64,000 nt of DNA, from contig NZ_JAUSYS010000002.1 of NCBI RefSeq assembly GCF_030817015.1, forward strand, positions 62,001 through 126,000, written 5' to 3'. The translations under genes were made by a program, and so were the position numbers. Below are positions 56,217 through 64,000 of the stretch, piece by piece. How positions within the stretch are numbered: position 1 is the first letter of the stretch; every line of letters begins with the position of its first letter. The stretch comes from Arthrobacter sp. V1I7 (lineage in GTDB: Bacteria > Actinomycetota > Actinomycetes > Actinomycetales > Micrococcaceae). The notes under the pieces were generated by a model. It had not been told where the DNA came from and searched no databases. It was given only the letters and a program-made list of their open reading frames with translations.

Positions 56217-57781
56217 GCGCGGATACACCTACCATCGTCATTTTCGCAGTGTTGATAGCCTTGACGCTCGGGATCACTATTTGGGCCTCAAGGAAAACCA
56301 ACGATGCAAGCAGTCACTATGTGGCGGGCGGCCAGATCAAGGGCTGGCAGAACGGCCTGGCGATCTCCGGGGACTTTTTGTCTGCGGCTACCTTTCTTGG
56401 GTATACGGGGCTTATAGCACTCGTTGGCTTTTCGGGATTTTATCTCATGGTGGGCGGCGCAGTGGCCCTTCTATTCCTCCTCTTCCTCATAGCGGAGCCG
56501 CTGCGGAACCTTGGCAGATACACGGTCGGCGACGCGCTCACAAGCCGCTTCAATACGACGGCAGTGCGCTCGGTGGCCGCTTTTACCACCATCGTGATCA
56601 GCGTTCCCTATCTCATTACCCAGCTTGTTGGTGCGGGCGCGATCCTTGAGCTTCTGCTTGGGGCGAATTACGTTTTTTCGGTTATCGCCATCGGAATTCT
56701 TATTGCTATTTACATCACTGTGGGTGGCATGATGGCCACCACTTGGATCCAGCTCGTCAAGGCATTACTGCTCCTAACGGCCTTCTTCGTGCTGGCATTC
56801 TTGGTGTTGGTGAGATTTGAATTCAACCCTGTGGCTGTCTTCAACGAGACTTCCGCTCGACTTGGGGCCGAAGCACTTACACCGCCGCACGGCCTTATGG
56901 CGGGTCTCGGCGCGTTGTCACTGGGCATGGCGCTCTTTTTTGGAGTGCCGGGCCTGCCGCATGTTCTCATCCGCTTCTTCACCGTTCGTGATGCTAAGGC
57001 CGCTCGAAGTTCTGCGGCCTACCTGGTGTGGACCACGGTCATTGCCATAGTCACCATTCCGATCATTGGCTATGGGGCGGCATTGATTGTCGGCCGGGAC
57101 CCTATCGCCAATGAGGGCCAAGGAGGAAACATGGCTGCCCCCATGCTGGCCGGAGCGCTAGGTGGAACGATGCTGCTGGCGTATGTTTCAGCAATTGCGT
57201 TCGCAACGATCATTGCAATCATGGCTGGACTGGTGATCGCAGCCTCGGGTGGCATAGCGCACGATATCTACAACAACATCATCCGCAAAGGCAAGGCGAC
57301 CGAGCGGGAGCAGTTTAGGGCAGGCCGCATCACCTCGATTCTCGTCTGCACCCTGGCCATCCTTCTCTCGCTCGGGCTGCGGAACGTGAATATCGCCATT
57401 CTGGTGGCGGTGCCCCTTGTTATCGCGGCGAGTGCAAACTTCCCCGTCATCCTGTTGACGCTGTACTGGAAGAAATTCAACACCTCAGGCGCCGTCACCG
57501 GGATGCTCACGGGACTCGTCGCCTCGGTGGGACTAATCATGCTGGGACCAACCGGAATGGGAGCGAATGCACCATTCCCTCTCACCAACCCGGCGCTGGT
57601 GTCAGTACCGCTTGGCTTCCTGGGGTGCTACGTGGGTACCCTGCTGAACTTCTCGTTCTCCCGGCAGGGACAAGCTCCAACCGGGGAGATTAGCTACGAC
57701 GAAATCCGTGTCCGGATCAACACAGGTTTGCATGTTCCGGCAGAGGAACTGCCAGCCGGCCGGACTGGGCGGCAGGCTTAA
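56213..57781 (+). CDS. Sodium/solute symporter, ActP-like (acetate or short carboxylate)
   Basis: 522 residues with about 13 hydrophobic helices. SSHYVAGGQIKGWQNGLAISGDFLSAATFLGYTG is the SSS-family start, followed by YTVGDALTSRF and the GLPHVLIRFFTVRDAKAARSSAAYLVW segment specific to cation-acetate symporters. It should import acetate, propionate or a related monocarboxylate with Na+. Acetyl-CoA synthetase (52532) is the obvious metabolic partner though on the opposite strand. It is co-translated with DUF485. Confidence 0.92.
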   Translation: MSADTPTIVIFAVLIALTLGITIWASRKTNDASSHYVAGGQIKGWQNGLAISGDFLSAATFLGYTGLIALVGFSGFYLMVGGAVALLFLLFLIAEPLRNLGRYTVGDALTSRFNTTAVRSVAAFTTIVISVPYLITQLVGAGAILELLLGANYVFSVIAIGILIAIYITVGGMMATTWIQLVKALLLLTAFFVLAFLVLVRFEFNPVAVFNETSARLGAEALTPPHGLMAGLGALSLGMALFFGVPGLPHVLIRFFTVRDAKAARSSAAYLVWTTVIAIVTIPIIGYGAALIVGRDPIANEGQGGNMAAPMLAGALGGTMLLAYVSAIAFATIIAIMAGLVIAASGGIAHDIYNNIIRKGKATEREQFRAGRITSILVCTLAILLSLGLRNVNIAILVAVPLVIAASANFPVILLTLYWKKFNTSGAVTGMLTGLVASVGLIMLGPTGMGANAPFPLTNPALVSVPLGFLGCYVGTLLNFSFSRQGQAPTGEISYDEIRVRINTGLHVPAEELPAGRTGRQA

Positions 57782-58215
57782 CGGCTGCCGCGTGGGAAGA
57801 GTTCCGGGTGAACGGAAGCGGTATTTGTCACGTTCACCCGGGCTCCTGGCCGGAGCCCTGCTTCTGGTAGCCCGCCCCTTGGTGAAGCGTCCTCGACCCC
57901 GGATAGAGCCATGGTTGCTGAGTCCCTCATTGCTATATCCTGCCCCGGGAACCAGCAGCTTGTCGGTCGGTTTAGCGCAGCGACTGAGACTTGGAGGAGC
58001 CCAGCGCGACCATGGTCGCCGCTGAGGAGAGGGCCCCGTGGGTGAATGAGCAAAAGCAGGCTCGGAAACGGTCACTTACTGAGGTTCGGGGCCAAACGAC
58101 TTTCGGTTAGTGGGGGTGCCCGTTGGCTGCCGGGTCTCCGCCGGCGACGATCAATCACGCGCAGGCCGTTCTTACTTGTTCTATGCCTTCCATGCCGCTT
58201 TGATGGCCGGCCGGG
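57782..58215. other. Gap after the symporter
   Basis: About 430 bases. It contains the terminator hairpin at 57804-57841; the remainder shows no gene or element I can support. Confidence 0.4.
57804..57841 (+). terminator. Perfect 11-bp hairpin after the symporter
   Basis: CCGGGTGAACG (57804-57814) pairs exactly with CGTTCACCCGG (57831-57841) around a 16-base loop, 23 bases after the symporter stop. It is a likely transcription terminator for the DUF485-symporter unit. Confidence 0.65.
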
Positions 58216-58512
58216 GTGGACCCGGTGCCGGAGAGTCCGGAGCGTCTGGCTCGGCTCGCGCACCGCAGCCCGCTGGAGGAGACGCCGGCAATGCGTCGTG
58301 CGCCGTTGAGGCAGAAGGCGGCCGTCCTGGCGCCGCGTTCCATTCCGGATGATCTTGTGGACGAGCTTATGGGTGCATTACCAACGAGCGTCTGGGTTTT
58401 TCCAAGGGGCCTGGAACCGGTTCCCCCGGAGTCCTTGCGGCAATTGGCAGCGTACTTCCATGAGTACGACACCCCGGGACCGGACGAGCTGATCTGGCGC
58501 GCACTCCACTGA
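58216..58512 (+). CDS. Hypothetical protein, 98 residues
   Basis: The frame starts MDPVPESPERLARLAHRS and ends PGPDELIWRALH. The C-terminal half (DDLVDELMGALPTSVWVFPRGLEPVPPESLRQLAAYFHEYD) has a believable helical composition. No ribosome site is clear at the GTG start, and the opposite strand is also open here, so coding status is unsure. I do not recognise a family. Confidence 0.3.
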   Translation: MDPVPESPERLARLAHRSPLEETPAMRRAPLRQKAAVLAPRSIPDDLVDELMGALPTSVWVFPRGLEPVPPESLRQLAAYFHEYDTPGPDELIWRALH

Positions 58513-58657
58513 CGTAAGGTCTCGACGGCTTCCCGCCAGCTCACCGTCCAGACGAAGCTCCCTGTGGTCGATTCCGGGTCGATCTGAGGAACCTGGAAAT
58601 GTTCGTGGTAGCGCCGGGAACGCCACCAACGGCCGGATCTCCAAAAACACCATCCAT

Positions 58658-60253
58658 CTAGTTGGCTTTGAGGATGAGGTCCGAGGCAATCCAGCCAACG
58701 GCCATAGTGGGCGCCGCCGTGTTGCCTGAAAGCTGGAACGGAATCACGGACGCATCCACGACGCGCAGACCCTCGACTCCTCGAACCCGGAGCTCGGCAT
58801 CGACTACGTCATCGTCGTTGGGACCCATCGCGTTCGCGCCTACCGCGTGATAGATAGTCGCCCCTGTATTCGTAGCGTACGCAAGCGCCTGTTCCGGTGT
58901 GGAGACCGCTGCGCCCGGATATTCTTCCTCGGCGATCAAATCGGCCAGGGGGCCTTGGGCGAAGACTTCTCTTCCGTGATCGAGGATCGTCGAGGTTACC
59001 TTCCGGTCTATTTCGGTCTCGAAATAGTGTGGGCTGATCATAGGCAGATTCTGCGGGAGCCCACCGGTGATATGGATGGCACTCTGAGTTTCAGGTCGCA
59101 ACTGGTAGCCCATCAGCAAGATGCCACCATGCTTAGCAAGCTTCATCGGCGCAGAAGAGGTATCCAACGCCAACGGCACCCATGCCGCCGCGATATCCGG
59201 ACGATCCACATCCGGTGTCGACTTGAACTGCGAGGTCACGTCATACCCGGCGGTCGATAACGGACCCTTGTGTGTCAGAAGGTATTTGACCCCTTGGATG
59301 CCTTGCTTCGGGAGCGAATTAAGCTCGGTCGTCGGACCGATCGGCTGCTTGAACTTCACCTGCATAGCAACCCCGTGTTGTTCAATCACCCGTTCCCCCA
59401 CGTTCGGGCTCTCCGCGACCACCCCGACACCGGCAGACCGCAGCACCTCCGGGTTCCCGATGCCGGAACGCTCCAACAGCAGAGTGGATTCGATAGTGCC
59501 CGCCGAGACGATCACTTCCCGCCGAGCCACGAAATCCTGAACGGCCCCACGATGGCTGGCGCGCACCCCAACCACTCGCTTGCCCTCGAACAGGAGGTAA
59601 CCGGCCCGTGAATCCGCCTGGACGATGAGATTTCTGCGGCCGCGGAGAGGATGCAGAAACGCACTCGCGGTGGTGACGCGTCGTCCGTTCTTTACTGTCG
59701 AGGGGGTGAACCCGATTCTCTCGTCCTCGTCGGCGTTCAGGTCATCGGTGCGACGCCAACCTACCGCTTGCCCGGCCTGCATCAATGCATCCGTGACCTG
59801 CTCGCTGCGTTCGCCGATCGAGATTCCGACTGGGCCGCCTTCGCCCCGCAGCTCGGATGCACCGAGCTGGTGATCCTCGAGTGTGCGGTATGCGGCAAGG
59901 ACGTTCGTCCAACCCCATTGTTGGGCTCCGACATGTGCTTCTAACGCGTCAAAATCGGTCTTCGAGCCGCGGCTGTACATCATGCCGTTCACCGTCGTAG
60001 ATCCCCCTAGCACTTTCCCCCGTGTCCAGGTTTCCGGCGACGCGGTCCCGGGGATCGGCTGGGTCTTGTAGTGGTACGTGTACCGGTCACCATTCAGGGT
60101 GAAGAAGAAGCCTTTGGGGATGTAGTGCAGCGGGTTCCAGTCCCCCGGACCGTACTCCAACAAGAGAACGTTGTTCTTCGGATTCTCTGACAACCGGTTG
60201 GCGAGAACCGCTCCGGCCGCGCCAGCACCCACAACGATGTAATCGAAGTCCAT
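58658..60253 (-). CDS. GMC-family FAD-dependent oxidoreductase (choline/alcohol dehydrogenase type)
   Basis: 531 residues. FAD motif YIVVGAGAAGAVLANRL, then TWTRGKVLGGSTTVNGMMYSRGS (GMC signature 1) and EVIVSAGTIESTLLLERSGIG (signature 2). The C-terminal pair is YHAVGANAMG, with the catalytic-base His, and DASVIPFQLSGNTAAPTMAVG, with the second residue as Asn. Most relatives oxidise primary or secondary alcohols, including terpene alcohols and polyethylene glycols. ATG 60253 has AAAGGGC upstream. It may serve the oxygenase products of the neighbouring LLM system (inference). Confidence 0.92.
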   Translation of the reverse strand: MDFDYIVVGAGAAGAVLANRLSENPKNNVLLLEYGPGDWNPLHYIPKGFFFTLNGDRYTYHYKTQPIPGTASPETWTRGKVLGGSTTVNGMMYSRGSKTDFDALEAHVGAQQWGWTNVLAAYRTLEDHQLGASELRGEGGPVGISIGERSEQVTDALMQAGQAVGWRRTDDLNADEDERIGFTPSTVKNGRRVTTASAFLHPLRGRRNLIVQADSRAGYLLFEGKRVVGVRASHRGAVQDFVARREVIVSAGTIESTLLLERSGIGNPEVLRSAGVGVVAESPNVGERVIEQHGVAMQVKFKQPIGPTTELNSLPKQGIQGVKYLLTHKGPLSTAGYDVTSQFKSTPDVDRPDIAAAWVPLALDTSSAPMKLAKHGGILLMGYQLRPETQSAIHITGGLPQNLPMISPHYFETEIDRKVTSTILDHGREVFAQGPLADLIAEEEYPGAAVSTPEQALAYATNTGATIYHAVGANAMGPNDDDVVDAELRVRGVEGLRVVDASVIPFQLSGNTAAPTMAVGWIASDLILKAN

Positions 60254-60610
60254 AACTCGAATGCCCTTTCTAGGATTGGGTGATGCGTGAGCGGAACAGT
60301 AAAGGGGTTAGCTCAAGCACCTTTTCGCCGACTCTAGAATGTCCTGGAAAGAAATCGCCGACGGTGTTGTGCCACCTATGCAATAACGACCCTGACTCAC
60401 GTGCTCCATCATGTGCCCGGCAATGACGGCCCCGCTATGGCGGCCACAGCAAACGACCCGCCGGAATCCACGTCCTGGGCCAAGAACGGCACGATTGGGA
60501 TTCTGGCGGTTCCCACAGCCGGGCGATGGCCGGGCGGTGCAGGGTACGCGTCGCTGACATGGCTTCAAGCGCCGGCACGCATCAGATGCCGCCGACACAG
60601 GCCGCGAACT
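60254..60610. other. Gap with a possible protein relic
   Basis: About 355 bases between the GMC gene and the flavin reductase, both on the minus strand. One minus-strand stretch ends GGTTPSAISFQDILESAKR before a stop at 60308 and may be the tail of a lost gene, but I cannot name it. Confidence 0.35.
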
Positions 60611-61198
60611 TCACTCGATCTTCGAGTGGGGCCCGAGAGCGTGCCACGCGCGGTTGTGATACACGAGGGCTTCCTCCTCGGTGTTGTCCGCTGGGCTTGA
60701 AACTGAAACTGAAGCTTCCTGGGCCTGGACCACAACGATCGTGGATGCGCCCGCCTCCAGGGTGTTCACGATGGAACCGCGAATCCATGTGTGTGCGGAT
60801 CGGAACAGCGGCTCACCCGTTGCGAGCCGGGTCCAAAGTGAGGTGTCTTCAAAACGGTCAATGCCACTCGTCGCGCACAACTTTGCAAGGTGCAGCTGAT
60901 CAGCACCAAGCAGGTGCACGACAACTGTGTCGGCACGGCGGATGGTCGGAGTGCTCGACGACAGGTCCGATATGGAGAACATGAGCAATGGAGGGTCGAG
61001 ATTCACCGAAGTGACCGACGTTGCCGTGAGCCCGACAGGGCCGTCCCCGGCGTCAGCCGTGATGACGGCAACGCCCCCGGGGTAGTTTCGGAAGGCCAAC
61101 TTGAACTCATCAGCCGTAATGGGGTCATTTGGCTTCATCAGGATTGTGCCGCGATCACCCGGGGACGATGTTTTGGTCGCGAATTTTTGCACGGTCAT
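60611..61198 (-). CDS. Flavin reductase (FMN-dependent oxidoreductase partner)
   Basis: 195 residues from ATG 61198, with AAGGAAA upstream. FKLAFRNYPGGVAVITADAGDGPVGLTATSVTSVNLDPPLLMFSIS is the flavin-reductase-like domain start, and the C-terminal region includes the family's conserved VVQAQEASVSV and LVYHNRAWHALG (the YHNRxW-type flavin-contact motif). These enzymes reduce FMN or FAD with NAD(P)H and pass it to a separate oxygenase. The divergent LLM oxygenase at 61878 is the obvious partner. Confidence 0.92.
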   Translation of the reverse strand: MTVQKFATKTSSPGDRGTILMKPNDPITADEFKLAFRNYPGGVAVITADAGDGPVGLTATSVTSVNLDPPLLMFSISDLSSSTPTIRRADTVVVHLLGADQLHLAKLCATSGIDRFEDTSLWTRLATGEPLFRSAHTWIRGSIVNTLEAGASTIVVVQAQEASVSVSSPADNTEEEALVYHNRAWHALGPHSKIE

Positions 61199-61877
61199 TT
61201 GGGTTTCCTTTTTTCAGACGTGAAATCGTTCGTCACTCAGAGATTCCGCTGCTTCTTGAATGCAGGCTGAACTGTTAGATGTTCGCCTACCGCCGCTGTC
61301 GGTATGTGGGGAACGATCCGCTCAACTTCACGCTACGGACTACACCGTCGGCACGTCACCGGCCGCGGAGTACCCGGACAGAATCAGAACTGTGCGCAGC
61401 CAAGCAGTGATGATAAACCGGAGCGCCTCAATGTGTCCCTCTCTAGGAAAGCCAAGGCATCGCCGAGACCACCTTGATGCGCCTCAACACTAATGTTGAA
61501 AAGCTATAGCCTCTCTCGAAGCGAGTCAATAGTCTTGTTGACTTTCCAACTTCGGCTAAGCAATTACGACAGGAGCCTTCGCCGGCATGGGGTGAGGGGG
61601 CCGGCCGGCGTCTTCAAAAATTGCACCAATGGCCGAAATGAGACGTCATATTGATCTGCCCCGCAGGCGCAGACAGCGGCATGCCGCGCCCATGCTTGGG
61701 TCCACGTGAATGATCGTCGTCACATATAAGGACTCGCTCCAGCCAGTATCAACAAATCTGTTGACAAGCCATAGACATGTGTGATGCTCTCAGTCAGCGC
61801 CATTCGCTCACGGGCGGACGGACACGAAGTTCTCTGCAACGGAGCAGAGCTTCGAGTATCAGAACGAAGGAGTTTGC
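61199..61877. other. Divergent regulatory gap between flavin reductase and LLM oxygenase
   Basis: 680 bases, with no supported gene. Three copies of a TCAACA-N4-TGTTGA palindrome occur (listed separately). The LLM gene's ribosome site GAAGGAG is at 61863-61870. Confidence 0.6.
61484..61764. promoter_or_regulatory. Three copies of the TCAACA-N4-TGTTGA palindrome
   Basis: TCAACACTAATGTTGA (61484-61499) and TCAACAAATCTGTTGA (61749-61764) are perfect inverted repeats with different 4-base centres. TCAATAGTCTTGTTGA (61526-61541) has one mismatch. The spacing and position between two divergent partner genes fit operators of one repressor or activator. No regulator gene is next to them in this window; it may lie beyond 64000. 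Confidence 0.7.
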
Positions 61878-63086
61878 ATGACCCGCAGAAGGCTGAAATT
61901 CGGTGCGTTCCTTCCGTCGCACCATGTGCCAGTTGTTCAGAACCCCACCTACTCGCTCCAGCGCGACGTGGAGATCGTGAAGTCGATAGAGACCATGGGC
62001 TTCGAAGAAGCGTGGTTCGGCGAACACCATTCGTGTGGCGTTGAGCCGATCGGCGATCCCATGCTGATGATTGCTCACGTAGCCGCACAAACGAGCACGA
62101 TCAGACTGGGAACGGGAGTACTGTCCCTCCCCTATCACAATCCCCTATGGGTTGCCGACAGCTTCGTTTTCCTTGACCACCTCACGAAGGGCCGCGCGAT
62201 GCTCGGCCTCGGCCCTGGCGCGCTAAGCACCGATGCCAATATGGTCGGACTTGACGCGTCCGAGCTACGCGACGCCCTTGAGACGGATACCGACGTGCTC
62301 ATGCACCTGCTGACCAACGACGAACCTATCTCTATCGAGACGCCGCGCTATAAGCTCGTTGATGCACGGCTGCAGCTCGACAGTTACACGAGCCCGCGCC
62401 CCGAGGTCGCCACGGCCGCCATCGTGTCGCCCTCCGGCCCACGTCTCGCCGGCAAACATAACCTGGGCATGATCTCGATCGGTGCGACGAGCGCCGGGGG
62501 CTTCGACGCAGTGGCCCACCACTGGGCGACCCTTACCGAGCGCGCCCACGAGTTCGGTCATGAGCCTGACCGTAGTTCATGGCGCCTGGTCGCTCCATTC
62601 CACATCGCCGAGACCAAGGATCAAGCGATCAAGGACGTGGCCTTTGGGATCGATGCTTGGTGCGACTATCTGCAGCATACGGCCTCAACTCCGCAGATGG
62701 CTGTTCAGGGTACGACCACCAAGGAACGCATTGAATGGGTGATTGAGAGTGGCACCGGAGTGATCGGCACGTACAGGGATGCAATTGCCCAGATCGAGCG
62801 ATTGTGGGATCAATCCAACGGTGGTTTCGGGACGATGCTGCTGTTCGACCACAACTGGGCCAACTGGGACGCGAAAAAGTACCACTACCACCTCTTCGCC
62901 AACTACGTGATGCCTCAGTTCCAGGGCACGCTGCCCCGGCTGCAGGCGAACGAGAAGTGGACGCGCTCTGTTCGCGAGCAGAGGACCGCAGAGAACTGGG
63001 CTGCGATCCAGGCGTTCAGTGCCAAGCACGCCGACGAGAGCGCTCTACGAGAGGCGCGGTCCAAGAAAGAGGCAACGATCCACTAG
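61878..63086 (+). CDS. LLM-class (luciferase-like) flavin-dependent monooxygenase
   Basis: 402 residues. FGAFLPSHHVPVVQNPTYSLQRDVEIVKSIETMGFEEAWFGEHHSCG is the luciferase-like start with the EHH motif. RLGTGVLSLPYHNPLWVADSFVFLDHLTKGRAMLGLGPGA is the core, and the C-terminus has GTMLLFDHNWANWDAKKYHYHLFANYVMPQFQ. The plan resembles limonene 1,2-monooxygenase-like and related LLM oxygenases (family memory, not a search). It uses reduced flavin from the divergent reductase and O2. Likely substrate classes are hydrophobic cyclic compounds; not proven. Confidence 0.9.
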   Translation: MTRRRLKFGAFLPSHHVPVVQNPTYSLQRDVEIVKSIETMGFEEAWFGEHHSCGVEPIGDPMLMIAHVAAQTSTIRLGTGVLSLPYHNPLWVADSFVFLDHLTKGRAMLGLGPGALSTDANMVGLDASELRDALETDTDVLMHLLTNDEPISIETPRYKLVDARLQLDSYTSPRPEVATAAIVSPSGPRLAGKHNLGMISIGATSAGGFDAVAHHWATLTERAHEFGHEPDRSSWRLVAPFHIAETKDQAIKDVAFGIDAWCDYLQHTASTPQMAVQGTTTKERIEWVIESGTGVIGTYRDAIAQIERLWDQSNGGFGTMLLFDHNWANWDAKKYHYHLFANYVMPQFQGTLPRLQANEKWTRSVREQRTAENWAAIQAFSAKHADESALREARSKKEATIH

Positions 63087-63256
63087 CCTCCGTTCGGTGG
63101 GTTCCCGCTGTGACGCAGGCACGGCGGGAACCGACACGCAAACGCCACTTAATGCAGCATCCATACGTAAGCTTCGGTGAAACTTTCCCTGGCCGCGGCT
63201 GAGGCGTCCATACCCAGATTCCTGCCGCGAACGTCCCTCCAAAGGAGCCGTCGACG

Positions 63257-63568
63257 ATGTACATCGAAATCGATCCGAGCCACGGGCATTTGTTGCCGCG
63301 TCTGCTCGATGCAGAAAACTTCCGGGCGTTGAAGCTTGTCATTGCAGGAGATGCGTTCCAAGGTCCTGAAGTGGCCCTCCGCCTCGGAAAATGGGTGGGC
63401 GACGCACATGTATTCATCCAGCCTAATGACATCGTGACCCTGGCCAGGGGCATGGCTGCAACTCCGGAATGGATCAAGCAGTTCGACGCGATGATCGACT
63501 ACGCGGCTGCATCAGGTTGGATGAACGAGGAGGGCGCCGTGCGACTGCACGTCGAGTACAGATCATAG
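63257..63568 (+). CDS. Hypothetical protein, 103 residues
   Basis: From ATG 63257, with GGAG 10 bases upstream. It begins MYIEIDPSHGHLLPRLLDAENFR and contains LKLVIAGDAFQGPEVALRLGKWVGDAHVFIQPND. It has the composition of a soluble alpha/beta protein, no cysteines and no membrane segment. It lies 170 bases after the LLM oxygenase on the same strand and may belong to the same transcript. I do not recognise the family. Confidence 0.6.
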   Translation: MYIEIDPSHGHLLPRLLDAENFRALKLVIAGDAFQGPEVALRLGKWVGDAHVFIQPNDIVTLARGMAATPEWIKQFDAMIDYAAASGWMNEEGAVRLHVEYRS

Positions 63569-63737
63569 AGTAGCGAAAGAAATCCTCCCCTGCGCCCGCA
63601 CCCGACGATGTCGGAGCACCCCGCCGAGGCATGTCGTACGAGGAAACTGCAACTCCGACGGAGGCCCTGCCACGCCAGACTCCTCCGCCTGATCGGGGCA
63701 TAGTGCGGCGGGCCGGCGCGGGTTACCGGTGGAGAAC

Positions 63738-64000
63738 GCAGTGCTAGGGCTTGGGCGGCAGTACGAGCCGTAGTGGCGCAGACCTAGCACTGCGTGGACG
63801 GCGGCCCCGGAGCGGTCGGTGATGGCCACCTTGTCGTATCGGGTGGCGATGCTGCGCCATTGTTTGAAGATGTTGCAGGACTGCTCCACCATGGACCGGC
63901 CCTAGTGGGCATCGCGGTCGAAGTCCACGGGGCGGCCGCCGCGGGCGCCTTCGCGTTTGCGGTTGGCGATCTGGACCCTGGGCTCGGGAATGACGGTCTT
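63738..64000 (-). mobile_element. IS5-type transposase 3' end, with in-frame stop; continues beyond the window
   Basis: The minus strand from the window edge reads PRVQIANRKREGARGGRPVDFDRDAH, then TAG at about 63905-63903, then MVEQSCNIFKQWRSIATRYDKVAI and AVHAVLGLRHYG. This is the C-terminal catalytic region of an IS5/IS427-like DDE transposase (VERxFNxxKQWRGLATRYDK). The stop codon breaks the frame, so this copy is probably dead. An 11-bp inverted repeat, GCAGTGCTAGG (63738-63748) and CCTAGCACTGC (63783-63793), lies near its 3' end. Confidence 0.75.

Noticed and set aside
60308..60598. Minus-strand frame of 96 residues between GMC and flavin reductase genes
   Set aside because: No ribosome site or family motif; only the last ~40 residues are protein-like. 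Noted in the gap entry.
63783..63793. CCTAGCACTGC repeat as a site-specific attachment site
   Set aside because: It pairs as an inverted repeat with 63738-63748 inside the transposase end and so is more likely a hairpin or element-internal repeat; no direct repeat was found.

Overview
The window is high-GC bacterial DNA. GTG starts are frequent and genes are coupled by 4-bp ATGA/GTGA overlaps. Gene content (aspartate decarboxylase of actinobacterial type, DUF3040 membrane protein, CGNR/ABATE regulator, GH63 hydrolase of the mycobacterial glucosylglycerate hydrolase type, IS481 and IS5 remnants) points to an actinobacterium, most likely Arthrobacter or a close relative (Micrococcaceae); this assignment is inference. 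No rRNA, tRNA or CRISPR array was seen. Most of the window looks like an accessory catabolic region: operons for carbon-source use separated by gap-rich stretches full of decayed genes.

Layout. (1) 1-9812: a sugar/polyol module with three xylose-isomerase-like TIM-barrel proteins, a GH63-like hydrolase, a ThuA-like protein, a Gfo/Idh/MocA oxidoreductase, a glycerate kinase and a wrecked LacI regulator. An EAL phosphodiesterase and a small conserved protein are inserted. (2) 9813-14707: a broken enoyl-CoA hydratase, a quinone-oxidoreductase-like gene, a truncated CGNR/ABATE regulator, a glyoxalase-fold (VOC) gene with the relic of a second copy, a disulfide-type flavoprotein and a DUF3040 protein. 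Two stretches share the same three-half-site operator geometry. (3) 14739-16868: a three-domain LOV-GGDEF-EAL protein, which suggests light-modulated c-di-GMP turnover. (4) 17740-23339: an IclR regulator divergent from 3-oxoacid CoA-transferase A/B and a thiolase, followed by an MBL-fold hydrolase and PanD. (5) 24042-30837 (minus): IclR, two thiolase-like proteins, a DUF35 protein, an acyl-CoA ligase and a cyclase-family hydrolase. (6) 33325-42883: nine tightly packed genes encoding a complete branched-chain-type ABC importer and then a complete 2-oxoacid dehydrogenase complex (E1alpha, E1beta, E2, E3). (7) 43473-52208: Baeyer-Villiger monooxygenase, SDR, acyl-CoA ligase, alpha-methylacyl-CoA racemase-like protein, alpha/beta hydrolase, second flavin monooxygenase and a TetR regulator. 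(8) 52532-57781: acetyl-CoA synthetase, and a DUF485 plus acetate-type symporter pair. (9) 58658-63568: GMC oxidoreductase, flavin reductase and a luciferase-like (LLM) monooxygenase, then an IS5-type transposase end at the window edge.

How it may work together (inference). The LLM oxygenase plus flavin reductase, the Baeyer-Villiger monooxygenase, the lactone/ester hydrolase, the SDR, the acyl-CoA ligase, the methylacyl-CoA racemase, the thiolase-like/DUF35 set and the acetyl-CoA synthetase resemble the logic of cyclic ketone or monoterpenoid breakdown: oxygenate, open the lactone, activate with CoA, shorten, and recover acetyl-CoA. The strongest new signal is regulatory. Six copies of a palindrome close to TACTNATNGATCNATNAGTA lie at the promoters of the thiolase-like operon, the importer/dehydrogenase operon, the Baeyer-Villiger operon, the tetR gene itself, the acs side, and a truncated gene before the symporter. 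This suggests one regulon under the TetR protein at 51588-52208. A second, different palindrome (TCAACA-N4-TGTTGA) occurs three times between the flavin reductase and the LLM oxygenase.
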